Below, in pieces: positions 17,474 through 29,993 of a stretch of 64,000 nt of DNA; within the stretch, counting starts at the first letter, position 1, and every line of letters starts with the position of its first letter. A program made the position numbers and the translations under genes. The DNA comes from Mesorhizobium sp. STM 4661 (GTDB taxonomy: Bacteria > Pseudomonadota > Alphaproteobacteria > Rhizobiales > Rhizobiaceae). The stretch is from the NCBI RefSeq assembly GCF_000359125.1, contig NZ_CAAF010000048.1:1-64000 (forward strand), given 5' to 3'. Below the pieces are notes generated by a model, which saw only the letters and a list, made by a program, of their open reading frames with translations, had not been told where the DNA came from and searched no databases.

Positions 17474-17633
17474 GCGCCCCCCTCTGTCCTGCCGGACATC
17501 TCCCCCACGAGGGGGGAGATTGGCCGTCATCTCTGCTTTCGCCAATCTCCAACGTGGCAGGACGGAGCGAGGCGCCAAAGCTACTGATCTCCCCCCTCGT
17601 GGGGGAGATGTCCGGCAGGACAGAGGGGGGCGC
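17474..17633. repeat. 160-bp palindromic intergenic repeat, full-length copy 2
   Basis: It starts GCGCCCCCCTCTGTCCTGCC and ends with GGACAGAGGGGGGCGC, with an inner pair ATCTCCCCCACGAGGGGGGA and its counterpart. It has the same ends and size as the copy at 441-599. It is inserted between hutH and hutG inside the hut operon and would form a very large hairpin in the transcript, so it may affect expression of hutG, hutU and hutD. Confidence 0.85.
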
Positions 17634-17662
17634 CGTAGAGCCCCAACGCGGGGAGATCTTTC

Positions 17663-18481
17663 ATGACCACCCCTTCCTGGCTCACCGTCACACCCGGCAC
17701 TGCACCCCTGCTGGTCTCGATCCCGCATACCGGCATCGATCTCGCCGGCCTCGACGATCGGCTGGTTTCGCCCTGGCTCGGTCGCCGCGATTGCGACTGG
17801 TGGATCGACAAGCTCTATGACTTTGCCGAAGGCCTTGGCGCGACTTTCGTCCACACCGCGATCTCGCGCACCGTCATCGACGTCAACCGCGACCCGTCCG
17901 GCGCTTCGCTCTATCCTGGCCAGACGACCACCGGTCTTTGCCCGACAGAGACCTTCGACGGCGATCCGCTCTATCGCGAGGGCGAAGAGCCCGGACCTTC
18001 GGAAGTCGACGAACGCCGCGAAAAATACTTTATGCCTTATCATGCGGCCTTGCAGGCTGAGATCGACAGGCTGCGCGCCCTGCACGGCCAGATCGTGCTC
18101 TACGACTGCCACTCGATCCGCTCGGTGCTGCCGCGCCTGTTCGAAGGCACACTGCCGGTGTTCAACCTCGGCACCAATGACGGCAAGAGCGCCGACCCGG
18201 CCTTGCAGGCCATGGTCGGCGGGATCCTCGCCGGGGCCGGCGAGAGCTTTGTCGTCAACGGCCGCTTCAAGGGCGGCTGGATCACCCGCCATTTCGGCCA
18301 GCCGCAAGATGGTGTCCACGCACTGCAGATGGAACTCTCCAACCGCGGCTATATGCGCGAGCCCGAAGGCAAGGGCGCACCGGACAATTGGCCCGTGCCC
18401 TACGATGCCGCCTTCGCAGCGCCCATCCGCGCCACGCTGGAGAACATCCTCAAGACCGCGATTGTCTGGGCGCAAAGCTGA
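17663..18481 (+). CDS. hutG: N-formylglutamate deformylase
   Basis: The 272-residue protein of the N-formylglutamate amidohydrolase family contains [47 protein letters not shown] and ITRHFGQP. It hydrolyses N-formylglutamate to glutamate and formate, completing the HutF branch. ATG 17663 is preceded by GGGGAGA just outside the palindromic repeat. A second, more distant member of the family is encoded at 38802-39587. Confidence 0.94.
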   Translation: MTTPSWLTVTPGTAPLLVSIPHTGIDLAGLDDRLVSPWLGRRDCDWWIDKLYDFAEGLGATFVHTAISRTVIDVNRDPSGASLYPGQTTTGLCPTETFDGDPLYREGEEPGPSEVDERREKYFMPYHAALQAEIDRLRALHGQIVLYDCHSIRSVLPRLFEGTLPVFNLGTNDGKSADPALQAMVGGILAGAGESFVVNGRFKGGWITRHFGQPQDGVHALQMELSNRGYMREPEGKGAPDNWPVPYDAAFAAPIRATLENILKTAIVWAQS

Positions 18482-18515
18482 CACGCGCCGCCTACCTCAT
18501 TCGAAAGGGAACGCC

Positions 18516-20186
<1,671 letters not shown>

Positions 20187-20194
20187 CCCGAACC

Positions 20195-20782
20195 GTGCGC
20201 ATCCTCAGGGCCGCCGAATACCGTGTCATGCCGTGGAAGAACGGCGGCGGCACCACGACGGAGATCGCCGTCTCGCCTGACGGCGCCGGGCTCGACGATT
20301 TCGACTGGCGCGTTTCGATGGCGCGCGTCGAAAGCGGCGGTCCATTCTCGGGCTTCGTCGGCGTCGACCGCACGCTGGCCGTTCTGGACGGCGATGGCGT
20401 CGTGCTCGACATCGCCGGCCGAGCCCCGATCGAGCTGACCCAGGCGTCGGCGCCATTTTCGTTTCCGGCCGACGTGCCGACGCAGGCAGCCCTGATCGCC
20501 GGCCCCATCACCGATCTCAACGTCATGACCCGCCGCGGGCAGATGACGCACAAGGTCGAACGCCTGGTCATTTCAGCTCCGTTGGACATCCACATGGAGG
20601 CCGCAACGACGCTCGTTCTGTGCCTCGACGGCATCGTCACGGCCGGCCACGCGGGGGTCGCTAAGCTGGAACCTCGCGATACGCTGATGATCGGACCGGA
20701 TGCCCGGGAAATGCGCCTGGAGCCTGCCCGAACGGCGACGCTGTTCGTGATCCGCATCGACCGCATCCCAGCGAACGATTAA
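20195..20782 (+). CDS. hutD: HutD-family protein
   Basis: The 195-residue cupin-like protein has YRVMPWKNGGGTTTEIAVSP, FDWRVSMARVESGGPFS and DLNVMTRRG, all typical of HutD. In Pseudomonas HutD is thought to limit hut induction by binding formimidoyl- or formylglutamate; it is not an enzyme of the pathway. The start is GTG 20195, 8 bp after hutU. It ends the hut operon. The 264 bp that follow, before ndvB, contain no gene or clear repeat that I can identify. Confidence 0.88.
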   Translation: MRILRAAEYRVMPWKNGGGTTTEIAVSPDGAGLDDFDWRVSMARVESGGPFSGFVGVDRTLAVLDGDGVVLDIAGRAPIELTQASAPFSFPADVPTQAALIAGPITDLNVMTRRGQMTHKVERLVISAPLDIHMEAATTLVLCLDGIVTAGHAGVAKLEPRDTLMIGPDAREMRLEPARTATLFVIRIDRIPAND

Positions 20783-21046
20783 CGCCTGTCTCCAAACATG
20801 ATCGCGGCCCGGGCCGAATTTGACGTAAGCTGCTGCCCGCATCACGAAAAAGCCTGAATCCTTTCTTCGATCAAATCGGATGGAGAGAGGGGCGCTCGTC
20901 CGGAAGTTGTCGAAGACGACGCCCTGTCGTGGTGCGGACATAACTTTCGGCCAATTGTCGTGATGCAACCAATTGCATTTGAACCGGTTTTAGGGACATT
21001 GCCGTGGCGGTGACGCCGCATCGCGCCCCCCCATGCGGAATTTTCA

Positions 21047-24000
21047 ATGAATATCCAGACAAATCCCACCCAGATGGAAAAGACGAGCGCGAGCTTCCCG
21101 GCCATCACCGAAGAGCCGATACGCTCCCATTTCCTGCCGGAAGATCGCCTGCGCACGCTGGGCGCAAGCCTCGCCAAGGGCGACCTCAAGGATTTGTTCG
21201 GTCTGACCCCGTTCGACTTTCAGGCGCGCATCCGCGACAGCGCCAAGAAGATCCTCGAGGTCTACCGCTCGACCAATGCCGCGCAGGCGAGGGGCGAAAC
21301 CATCACGCCGGCCGCGCAGTGGCTGCTCGACAACAACTATCTGGTCGAAGAGACCATCTTCCAGGTCAAGCGCGACCTGCCGCGCCGTTTCTACCGGCAG
21401 TTGCCGACCCTGAAGCTGTCCGAAAGCGCTGTCGTGCCTCGTGCGCTGGCGCTGGCCTGGACCTATGTCGCGCATTCCGACAGTTCCGTCTCGGCGAGCA
21501 TGTTCAAGGCGATCGTCGAAGGCTTCCAGTCGGTCGAACCGCTGAAGATCGGCGAGCTCTGGGCATTGCCGTCGCTGCTGCGCTTCGTGCTGATCGAAAA
21601 TCTTCGCCGGATCGCGGTCAGGGTCAATCGCACAAGGCAGATGCGCCAGATCGCCAACGAAGTCGCCGACCGCGTGCTGGCGACCGACGACAGCGCCGAC
21701 CGCCAGGCCATCCTGTCGAACTACGGCGCCCATGCCCAGGACACCACCTTTGCCACCCAGTTGCTCTACCGTCTGCGCGACGGATCGCAGAACGCCGGCA
21801 GGGCGCTGGAATGGCTGGAAGGCGAGCTTGAAAAGACCGGCTCCGACGCCGAGGAAATCATCATCGGCGAGCATCGCACGCTGTCCGGCGGCAATGTGAC
21901 CACCGGCAACATCATCCGCGGCCTCAGACTAATCAACGATATCGACTGGACGGTGTGGTTCGAAGGCGTCAGCCGCATCGACACGCTTCTGCGCGAGCGT
22001 ACCGATTTCGCCGCGCTCGATTTCTTCTCGCGCGACCAGTACCGGACAGCCATCGAGGCGCTGGCGCGCCGCTCCGATCTTTCCGAATTTCGCGTCGCCG
22101 AAAAGGCGATCGAACTCGCCGGTCATGCCTCCGTCACCGATGCCCCGGTTTCGGATGCCTCTGCCGCCGAAACCGGTCCGATCGCTCACACCGACGTCGG
22201 CTTCTTTCTCGTCGGCCCGCGCCGGCTGGAACTGGAAAAGGCGATCGGCTATCGGCCGACCGTAAGCGTCGCGGTCAAACGGGCGTTCCGCAAGACCGGA
22301 TGGCTGGGCATCGTCGTGCCGGTGTTCGCGCTGACGGTCCTGCTTCTGGTCCTCTCAGGCAATGCGCTTGCCAATCTCGGACTGTCCGTGCCTTCCATCG
22401 TTTTGATGCTGGCGCTGTTTGCCGTGCCGGCCAGCGAAGGCGCGCTCGCCTTTTTCAACACCGTCGTATCGTTGTTCCTGAAGCCGACGCGTCTCATCGG
22501 CTACGACTACAGGCATGGTCTGCCGCCCGAGGCGCGCACGCTGGTGGTGGTGCCGTCGCTGATCGGCTCGCGCGACGACGTCGAGGAAAACATCCGCAAC
22601 ATCGAAGTGCATCATCTCGCCAACACCGAGGACGAAATCCATTTCGCGCTGCTTTCGGACTGGCCGGACTCGAAGACCGAAATCGATGCGGCCGATATCG
22701 AGATCCTCCAATATGCGCGTGACGAGATCGCGCGGCTGAACGCCCGCTATCCCAGCGAGGGCGGGCCCCGCTTTTATGTCCTGCACCGCCGGCGGCTCTA
22801 CAACGAATCCCAGGGTGTCTGGATGGGCTGGGAGCGCAAGCGCGGCAAGCTGCACGAGCTGGACCTTCTGCTGCGCGGCGACAGCGACACCACCTTCCTG
22901 CCGCTGGATGTGCCATTGCCTGAAAACGTGGTCCATGTGATGACGCTGGACGCCGACACGCGTACCACCCGCGATGCCGTCGCCACTTTGGTCGGCAAGC
23001 TTTGCCACCCGCTCAACCGCCCGCATTTCGATGCGGCAAAGCGCGTCGTCACATCGGGCTATACCATCCTGCAGCCGCGCATCACCGCCTCGCTGACCAG
23101 CGGCGACGACGCCTCCTTCTTCCAGCGGATCTTTTCGGCCAATCGCGGCCTCGATCCTTACGTTTTCGCCGTGTCGGATCTCTATCAGGACGTTTTCGGC
23201 GACGGCTCCTTCACCGGCAAGGGCCTCTATCATGTCGACGCCTTCGAGGCGGCGCTGAAGGGTCGCATCGAGGAAAACACCATCCTCAGCCACGACCTGC
23301 TCGAAGGCGCACTGGCGCGCTCGGCGCTGATCACCGACGTCGAACTGGTCGAGGACTATCCGACCCGCTATTCGGTCGACGCCTCGCGCCACCATCGCTG
23401 GGCTCGCGGCGACTGGCAGTTGCTGGGCTTCATCCTCGACCCGCGCTCGGGCGTGCCTGCGCTGTCGCGCTGGAAGATGGTCGACAATCTGCGCCGCTCG
23501 CTGACACCGATCTTCTGGGTAATGGCCGCGATCGCCGGCTGGACGCTGCTGCCTTTCACGCAGGCCGCGCAGTGGCAGGCGCTGCTGATCCTCACGCTGT
23601 TCATGGCGCCGACCTTCGATATCGTCAATTCGATCCTGCCGAAAAGCGGCGACCAGACGCCACGCGGCCATTTCTCGGCGCTGGCGCACGATGTGGTCTT
23701 CGGCACCGCGCTGGTAGCGCTGAAGATCGTGCTGATGGCGCACAATGCCTGGATGATGGGCGACGCCATCATCCGCACTCTCTACCGCCTGTTCGTCAGC
23801 CGGCAGAACCTGCTCGAATGGCGCACCGCCTCGCAGGCGCACAAGAATGGCGACAATGATCTTAGCTCCTACTATGGCATGATGTATGGCGCCGTGATCA
23901 TCGGCGTCGTCGGCCTCGCCATACCGGTGCTCGCCGATTCCACCGGCGCCTTCGTCGCCTTCTTTTTCGCGCTGTTCTGGATCGGCTCGCCGGCCGTCGC

Positions 24001-27000
24001 CTGCTGGATCAGCCGCTCGGCTGAAACCGAGGATCGGCTGCGCATATCGGCGTCCGACATCCATGCGCTGCGTACCGTCGCGCGGCGCACCTGGCACTAT
24101 TTCGAGACCTTCGTCACGGCCGAGCACCACAATCTGCCGCCCGACAATTTCCAGGAGAGCCCGGCGCCCGTCGTCGCGCCGCGTACCTCGCCGACCAATA
24201 TCGGCGTCTATCTTCTGTCCGTGGTTTCGGCGCGCGACTTCGGCTGGATCAGCCTGTCCGACGCCATCACCCGTATCGACGCCACCATGACGACCATCGA
24301 GAGCATGCCGCGCGACCGCGGCCATCTCTTCAACTGGTACGACACGACGACGCTGAAGCCGCTCTATCCGCTCTATATTTCCGCCGTCGACAGCGGCAAT
24401 CTCGCCGGCCATCTGGTGGCGGTGGCCGCCGCCTGCGCCGAATGGGCGGAAGCGCCTTCCGTCCATCTCCAGGGAGACTTCGAGGGCATCCTCGACACGG
24501 TGACGATCCTCGACGAAAGCCTCGAGGAATTGCCTGACGACCGCCGCCAGTTGCGGCCGTTGCGCCAGCGTCTCGCCGACCGCCTCGATGGCATGCGGCG
24601 GGCGGTCCTGTCGATCAAGGCGCAGCCCGAGATGGCGTCGATCCGCACCATCAACCTGGCTGTTCTGGCCGGCGAGATCCGCAAGCTCGCCGTGGCCATC
24701 CACACCGAGGCCGTGTCGACGCGCAGCGACGTCATCGCCGACTGGGCGGCCAGGCTGGAGGCCACCTGCGAGGCGCATGTCCATGACGCCCACAGTGACG
24801 ACAATGCCGTCGAGGCCTTGCGTGCCAAGCTGCTGGCGCTGCGCGAGCGCACCCGCCGCTTCGCCTTCGAGATGGATTTCTCCTTCCTGATGCGGCAGGA
24901 ACGCAAGCTGCTCTCGATCGGCTATCGGGTCGAGGAGCATCAGCTCGACGAAAGCTGCTACGACCTTCTCGCTTCCGAGGCGCGGCTGACCAGCCTGTTC
25001 GCCATCGCCAAGGGCGACCTGCCGACCGAACACTGGTTCCGGCTCGGCCGGCCGATCGTCGAGATTGGTTTCCAGGGCGCGCTGATGTCCTGGTCCGGCT
25101 CGATGTTCGAATACCTGATGCCGCCGCTGGTGATGAAGGAGCCGCAAGGCTCGATCCTCAATCAGACCAGCAAGCTGATCATCAAGCGCCAGATCCAGTA
25201 TGCCCGCTCGAAGAATGTGCCCTGGGGCATTTCGGAAGCGGCCTACAACGCCCGCGACCGCGAACTGACCTACCAATACACCAATTTCGGAGTGCCCGGG
25301 CTCGGCCTGAAGCGCGGCCTTGGTCAGAACACCGTGATCGCGCCTTACGCGACAATTCTTGCCGCACAATTCACCCCGCGCGAATCCGTGCAGAACCTGG
25401 CCAGGCTGAAGGCCATCGGCGCGCTTGGCCGGCACGGTTATTATGATGCGGTGGATTTCACGCCGCAGCGCGTGCCCGAAGGCACCGATCATGCCGTCGT
25501 GCTGAACTACATGGCCCACCACTCCGGCATGTCGATCGCCGCCGTTGCCGACGCCATCTTCGAAGGGCGCCTGCGCGACCGCTTCCACTCGGATCCGGTG
25601 ATCGAGTCGGCCGAGTTGCTGCTGCAGGAAAGGGCGCCGCGCGACATCCCGACCGCGACCGTCAGGACCGAGGCCGACGAGCGCTCGAAGGATGAAACCG
25701 AAGTCGAGAGCCCGGACACGCGCATCGTGCTTGATCCGCTCAAGGCACTGCGTTCGACCAGCGTCATGTCCAATGGCCGCTACTCGGTGATGGTCACCGC
25801 CACCGGCTCGGGCTACAGTCGCTGGGGCGAGCTTGCCGTTACCCGCTGGCAGCCGGATCCGACCGAGGATCGGCTTGGCTCCTATATCTTCCTGCGCGAC
25901 GCCGGCACCGGCGACTGGTGGTCGGCTACAGCAGAGCCGAAGCGCGCGACGGACGAACGCGTGCAGACGCTGTTCTCCGACGACAAGGCGAGCTTCGTCA
26001 AATCCGTGGGATCGCTGCGCTCGGAGGTCGAATGCATCGTCATTTCCGAAGGCAACGGCGAAGGCCGGCGGGTGACGCTCTACAATGATGGCGCCACCGA
26101 CCGGCACATCGAAGTGACCTCGTTTGCCGAACTGGTGCTGGGATCCGAGGCCTCGGACTACGCGCATCCGGCATTTTCGAAGATGTTCGTGGAAACCGAA
26201 ATCGCCGCCAACAAGGGTGCGATCTTCGCGACACGGCGCAAACGCGAAACCGACGAACCTGATGTCACGATGGTGCACTTCGTCACCGATCCGTCTGGAC
26301 CGGCGCGCGACGCCGAGGCCGAAACCGACCGGCGCGCCTTCATCGGCCGCGGCCGCACCATCACTGAGGCCGCCGCCTTCGATCCAGGCGCCAAGCTTGG
26401 CGGCCATTCTGGCTTCACGCTGGACCCGGTCGCATCGCTGCGCCGGCAGGTGCGCGTCCCTGCCAACAAGAAGATATCGCTGACCTTCTGGACCGTCGTC
26501 GGCGCCGAGCGCGCCGAACTCGACGAAGCCATTGCGCGCCTTGACCATCCGGAAAGCTTCGCCCGCCAGGCGATGCTCGCCTGGACTCGCAGCCAGGTGC
26601 AGACCCGTCACCTCGGCCTCAGCCTGACCGACGCCGCCAATGTGCAGAAGCTGGCGCGCTATCTGATCTATCCCGATCCATTCCTGCGCCTTCCCGCGGA
26701 ATCCATCGCCTCCGGGCTCGGCAAGCAATCCAACCTGTGGCCGACCAGCATATCTGGCGATTTTCCGATCTTCCTGGTCAGGATCGGCGATGTCGCCGAC
26801 CTGGAAATTGTCGCCCAGGCGCTCCGCTTCCAGGAATATATGCGCGCCCGCGGCATGATGATCGATTTCGTCGTCGTCAACGAACAGGCCTCGTCCTACG
26901 TGCAGGACCTGCAGCGGGCGGTCGAGACATTGTGCGAAAACAGCCGCTTGCGTGGTAAGGAGCTCGGACCGCGCCAGCACATCTTCGCGGTGCGCCGCGA

Positions 27001-29638
27001 CCTGATGGACGAGGCGACCTACAAGACGCTGCTCGCTGCCGCGCGCATCGTGCTGCACACGCGCAACGGCACCATCTTCGACCAGATCGAGCGCGCCGAG
27101 GCCGCCGCGCTTCAGGCGCGGGATGCTCTGCAGCCGGCCGGCGCCACGGCGCTTCGTGAGCCGTCCTTGCCGGCGCCGACAATGGCGCGGGCCTTGGCGG
27201 CCCAGGCCTTGATCGAAAGCCGCGCCGACGGCAGCGGGCTGAGCCTCTGGAACGGTTTTGGCGGTTTTGACGGCGACGGACGCCACTATGTCACTCGCCT
27301 TGCCGGCCGGCGCGCGACGCCGCAGCCCTGGATCAACGTCGTCTCCAACGCGTCGTTCGGCTTCCATGTTTCGGCTGAGGGCGCCGCCTTCACCTGGAGC
27401 CGCAACAGCCGCGACTACCAGCTGACGCCATGGTCGAACGACCCGGTCTCCAACCGGCCGGGCGAGGGCATCTATGTCTACGATCATGCCAGCGGCAAGG
27501 CGTTCTCGCCGCTGGCCGCCGTCGTGCGCGATCCCGCCATGACCTACGAAACATGGCACGGGCAGGGTTTTTCGACCTTCCGTTCCAAGCGTGGACCGCT
27601 GTCGATGGACCTTACCCATGTGGTGGACCCAGTCGATCCGGTGAGGATCTCGAGGCTGCGCATCCAGAATTCGGGTTCCGTGCCGGCGCGGCTGCGCGTC
27701 TATGCCTATGCGGAATGGGTTCTTGGCAGCCATCGGTCGCGCACGGCAGCGACCATCGTTCCGTCCAGGGACGCCGCGACCGGCGCGTTGCTGGCGCAAA
27801 ACCCCTACGGGCTCGACTTCAGTGAGCGGGTCGCCTTCCTGGCCGCCGACGGTGCGGCACAGTCGGTGACGGCCGACCGCACGGAGTTTCTGGGCAGGCA
27901 CGGCAGCAGCGAGTTTCCGCATGCGGTGTTGACTGGCGCCGCCCTGTCGGGCCGCGTCGAGGCCGGCGACGATCCTTGTGCCGCAATCGCGCGCGACGTC
28001 GATATCCCTGCCGGCGGCGACGTGACGCTCATCTGGCTGCTCGGCGACGCTGCCTCCGTGGAGGAAGCCAGCGCCCTGGTGCTGCAGCACCGCAGCAAGG
28101 ATTTCGACGAGCGGCTGGCCGGCAACGAGCGCGTTTGGCGAGGCTTTCTCGACACCATACAGGTCGAGACGCCGGACAAGGCGCTCGACGCCATGGTCAA
28201 CCACTGGCTGCCCTATCAGAGCCTTGCCTGTCGCATCCGCGCCCGCTCGGCCTTCTACCAGGCGAGCGGCGCCTTTGGCTTTCGCGATCAGTTGCAGGAC
28301 ACGCTGGCCCTGCTTGCCCATGATCCCGGGCTGGCGCGCGACCAGATCCTCAATGCGGCGCGGCGGCAATTCCCCGAAGGCGATGTGCAGCACTGGTGGC
28401 TGCCGCGCACCGAGGCAGGCGTGCGCACCATGATCTCCGACGATGTGGTCTGGCTCGCCCATGCCACGGCACGTTATCTGCTGGTGACTGGCGACACCGC
28501 GATCCTCGGGGAGCAACTGCCCTTCATCGACGGACAGGCGCTGGGCGAGGGCGAGCACGATGCCTTCTTCACCCCGGAGATTTCGAAGAAGACCGCTTCG
28601 CTCTACGACCATTGCGCGCGAGCGCTCGATCTTGCCGTCAAGCGCAGCAGCCCGGCCGGGCTGCCGCTGATCCTCGGCGGCGACTGGAACGACGGCATGA
28701 ACCGCGTCGGCGAGCACGGCAAGGGCGAGAGCGTCTGGCTGGGCTGGTTCCTGCTGAAGACGCTGGGCGACTTTGCCCCCGTCGCCAAGGCCCAAGGCGA
28801 CACCAAGCGTGCGCAGGCCTGGACAAAGCACGCGGATGGGCTGAAGCGGGCGCTGGAAAGCACGGCCTGGGACGGGCAATGGTATCGTCGCGGCAGCTTC
28901 GACGACGGCACGCCGCTCGGCTCTCGCAATTCCGAGGAGTGCAAGATCGACTCGATCGCGCAGTCATGGAGCGTGCTGTCGGGCGAGGGCGATCCGGCGC
29001 GGTCGACGACCGCGATGCAGCAGGCAATGAAGATGCTCGTCGACGACGAGCTCAAGATCGTCAAGCTGTTCACCCCGCCCTTTTCCCGGACAGAGAAGGA
29101 CCCGGGCTACATCAAGAGCTACCCGCCGGGAGTCCGCGAGAACGGTGGCCAGTACACTCACGCGGCCACATGGTTTGTCATCGCGCTCGCTGAAATGGGG
29201 CGCACCGATGATGCCTACCGCTGCTTTTCCATGCTCAATCCGGTCAACCACGCGCTCGACGAGGCCTCTGCGGAGCATTATCGCGTCGAGCCCTATGTTG
29301 TGGCGGCCGACGTCTATGCCGGACCAGGCAAGGGCGGTCGCGGCGGCTGGACCTGGTATACCGGCTCGGCCGGCTGGCTTTATCGTGCCGCGGTCGAGGG
29401 CATCCTCGGCATAGAGCGCCGAGGACAGCGTATCGAGTTCAAGCCGAAACTCCCTAGCCATTGGGATGGTTACTCGGCAACGCTCAAGATGTTGGGGGCC
29501 GAACTGAAGGTTCGCGTTATCCGCGACAAGAAGGTGAAAGCCATATTGCTTGAAGTGAATGGTACAAAGACAAAAGCTTCGTCTTTCGAACCCAAGGCTG
29601 GCGACAAAGTCGAGGTGGTCGTTCGGATACCTGCTTAA
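21047..29638 (+). CDS. ndvB: Cyclic beta-1,2-glucan synthase
   Basis: The 2863-residue inner-membrane giant matches NdvB/ChvB/Cgs in size. Paired membrane helices lie at about residues 420-470, and others at about 825-860, 880-910 and 945-990. The GT84 glycosyltransferase part has the DAD-type motif LDADTRTTRD (D635, D637) and HHRWARGDWQ near 780-789. The C-terminal half is a GH94-like phosphorylase domain (GGDWNDGMNRVG; IKSYPPGVRENGGQYTHAATW) that sets chain length. The protein builds cyclic beta-1,2-glucan from UDP-glucose on a protein-linked intermediate and closes the ring. The product matters for osmotic adaptation and host infection, and ndvA follows. Confidence 0.97.
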   Translation: MNIQTNPTQMEKTSASFPAITEEPIRSHFLPEDRLRTLGASLAKGDLKDLFGLTPFDFQARIRDSAKKILEVYRSTNAAQARGETITPAAQWLLDNNYLVEETIFQVKRDLPRRFYRQLPTLKLSESAVVPRALALAWTYVAHSDSSVSASMFKAIVEGFQSVEPLKIGELWALPSLLRFVLIENLRRIAVRVNRTRQMRQIANEVADRVLATDDSADRQAILSNYGAHAQDTTFATQLLYRLRDGSQNAGRALEWLEGELEKTGSDAEEIIIGEHRTLSGGNVTTGNIIRGLRLINDIDWTVWFEGVSRIDTLLRERTDFAALDFFSRDQYRTAIEALARRSDLSEFRVAEKAIELAGHASVTDAPVSDASAAETGPIAHTDVGFFLVGPRRLELEKAIGYRPTVSVAVKRAFRKTGWLGIVVPVFALTVLLLVLSGNALANLGLSVPSIVLMLALFAVPASEGALAFFNTVVSLFLKPTRLIGYDYRHGLPPEARTLVVVPSLIGSRDDVEENIRNIEVHHLANTEDEIHFALLSDWPDSKTEIDAADIEILQYARDEIARLNARYPSEGGPRFYVLHRRRLYNESQGVWMGWERKRGKLHELDLLLRGDSDTTFLPLDVPLPENVVHVMTLDADTRTTRDAVATLVGKLCHPLNRPHFDAAKRVVTSGYTILQPRITASLTSGDDASFFQRIFSANRGLDPYVFAVSDLYQDVFGDGSFTGKGLYHVDAFEAALKGRIEENTILSHDLLEGALARSALITDVELVEDYPTRYSVDASRHHRWARGDWQLLGFILDPRSGVPALSRWKMVDNLRRSLTPIFWVMAAIAGWTLLPFTQAAQWQALLILTLFMAPTFDIVNSILPKSGDQTPRGHFSALAHDVVFGTALVALKIVLMAHNAWMMGDAIIRTLYRLFVSRQNLLEWRTASQAHKNGDNDLSSYYGMMYGAVIIGVVGLAIPVLADSTGAFVAFFFALFWIGSPAVACWISRSAETEDRLRISASDIHALRTVARRTWHYFETFVTAEHHNLPPDNFQESPAPVVAPRTSPTNIGVYLLSVVSARDFGWISLSDAITRIDATMTTIESMPRDRGHLFNWYDTTTLKPLYPLYISAVDSGNLAGHLVAVAAACAEWAEAPSVHLQGDFEGILDTVTILDESLEELPDDRRQLRPLRQRLADRLDGMRRAVLSIKAQPEMASIRTINLAVLAGEIRKLAVAIHTEAVSTRSDVIADWAARLEATCEAHVHDAHSDDNAVEALRAKLLALRERTRRFAFEMDFSFLMRQERKLLSIGYRVEEHQLDESCYDLLASEARLTSLFAIAKGDLPTEHWFRLGRPIVEIGFQGALMSWSGSMFEYLMPPLVMKEPQGSILNQTSKLIIKRQIQYARSKNVPWGISEAAYNARDRELTYQYTNFGVPGLGLKRGLGQNTVIAPYATILAAQFTPRESVQNLARLKAIGALGRHGYYDAVDFTPQRVPEGTDHAVVLNYMAHHSGMSIAAVADAIFEGRLRDRFHSDPVIESAELLLQERAPRDIPTATVRTEADERSKDETEVESPDTRIVLDPLKALRSTSVMSNGRYSVMVTATGSGYSRWGELAVTRWQPDPTEDRLGSYIFLRDAGTGDWWSATAEPKRATDERVQTLFSDDKASFVKSVGSLRSEVECIVISEGNGEGRRVTLYNDGATDRHIEVTSFAELVLGSEASDYAHPAFSKMFVETEIAANKGAIFATRRKRETDEPDVTMVHFVTDPSGPARDAEAETDRRAFIGRGRTITEAAAFDPGAKLGGHSGFTLDPVASLRRQVRVPANKKISLTFWTVVGAERAELDEAIARLDHPESFARQAMLAWTRSQVQTRHLGLSLTDAANVQKLARYLIYPDPFLRLPAESIASGLGKQSNLWPTSISGDFPIFLVRIGDVADLEIVAQALRFQEYMRARGMMIDFVVVNEQASSYVQDLQRAVETLCENSRLRGKELGPRQHIFAVRRDLMDEATYKTLLAAARIVLHTRNGTIFDQIERAEAAALQARDALQPAGATALREPSLPAPTMARALAAQALIESRADGSGLSLWNGFGGFDGDGRHYVTRLAGRRATPQPWINVVSNASFGFHVSAEGAAFTWSRNSRDYQLTPWSNDPVSNRPGEGIYVYDHASGKAFSPLAAVVRDPAMTYETWHGQGFSTFRSKRGPLSMDLTHVVDPVDPVRISRLRIQNSGSVPARLRVYAYAEWVLGSHRSRTAATIVPSRDAATGALLAQNPYGLDFSERVAFLAADGAAQSVTADRTEFLGRHGSSEFPHAVLTGAALSGRVEAGDDPCAAIARDVDIPAGGDVTLIWLLGDAASVEEASALVLQHRSKDFDERLAGNERVWRGFLDTIQVETPDKALDAMVNHWLPYQSLACRIRARSAFYQASGAFGFRDQLQDTLALLAHDPGLARDQILNAARRQFPEGDVQHWWLPRTEAGVRTMISDDVVWLAHATARYLLVTGDTAILGEQLPFIDGQALGEGEHDAFFTPEISKKTASLYDHCARALDLAVKRSSPAGLPLILGGDWNDGMNRVGEHGKGESVWLGWFLLKTLGDFAPVAKAQGDTKRAQAWTKHADGLKRALESTAWDGQWYRRGSFDDGTPLGSRNSEECKIDSIAQSWSVLSGEGDPARSTTAMQQAMKMLVDDELKIVKLFTPPFSRTEKDPGYIKSYPPGVRENGGQYTHAATWFVIALAEMGRTDDAYRCFSMLNPVNHALDEASAEHYRVEPYVVAADVYAGPGKGGRGGWTWYTGSAGWLYRAAVEGILGIERRGQRIEFKPKLPSHWDGYSATLKMLGAELKVRVIRDKKVKAILLEVNGTKTKASSFEPKAGDKVEVVVRIPA

Positions 29639-29993
29639 TTTCAACGATTTAGAATGTCTCTGCGCGTGTCTGACGACGCGCATGGCTCCACCGCCTTTGC
29701 TTGCGCATAGTCCCTTCCAAAAAGCTGACCGCGGCCTTTTGGGGCGACGCGTAATCACTCGGTGATTAAAATTGTGGCAGCGCCCGTCCGCTGCCATGAT
29801 TTCGCCGCAAGGCTGACATTTCACCTTTTATCTCAAACCGTTAGGTGATCACGGCAGATTTCGTACCGTCGCTATGTTTTGTTCGCGAAATGGGAACTGA
29901 CGCGGTACAGGAGCATTGTTTTGCGACGCATCAACCGGTACGACTCTGGAAATGATGCAGTGCACAATAAATAGTTTGGCGGAGTAAGCTGAA
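29639..29993. other. ndvB-ndvA intergenic region with two hairpins, no gene seen
   Basis: These 355 bp contain no convincing reading frame. Two perfect dyads lie close together: AATCAC-TCG-GTGATT at 29753-29767 and GGCAGCG-CCCGTC-CGCTGCC at 29776-29795. The second could be a weak terminator for ndvB or a structured leader for ndvA, although no T-run follows. GGAG at 29980-29983 is the likely ndvA ribosome site. The rest is AT-richer than its neighbours and probably holds the ndvA promoter. Confidence 0.45.

Noticed and set aside
22355..28879. A 2174-codon open frame antisense to ndvB
   Set aside because: It lies wholly inside the confident ndvB gene, has no ribosome site or recognisable domain, and long antisense frames are expected opposite high-GC genes with strong third-position bias.
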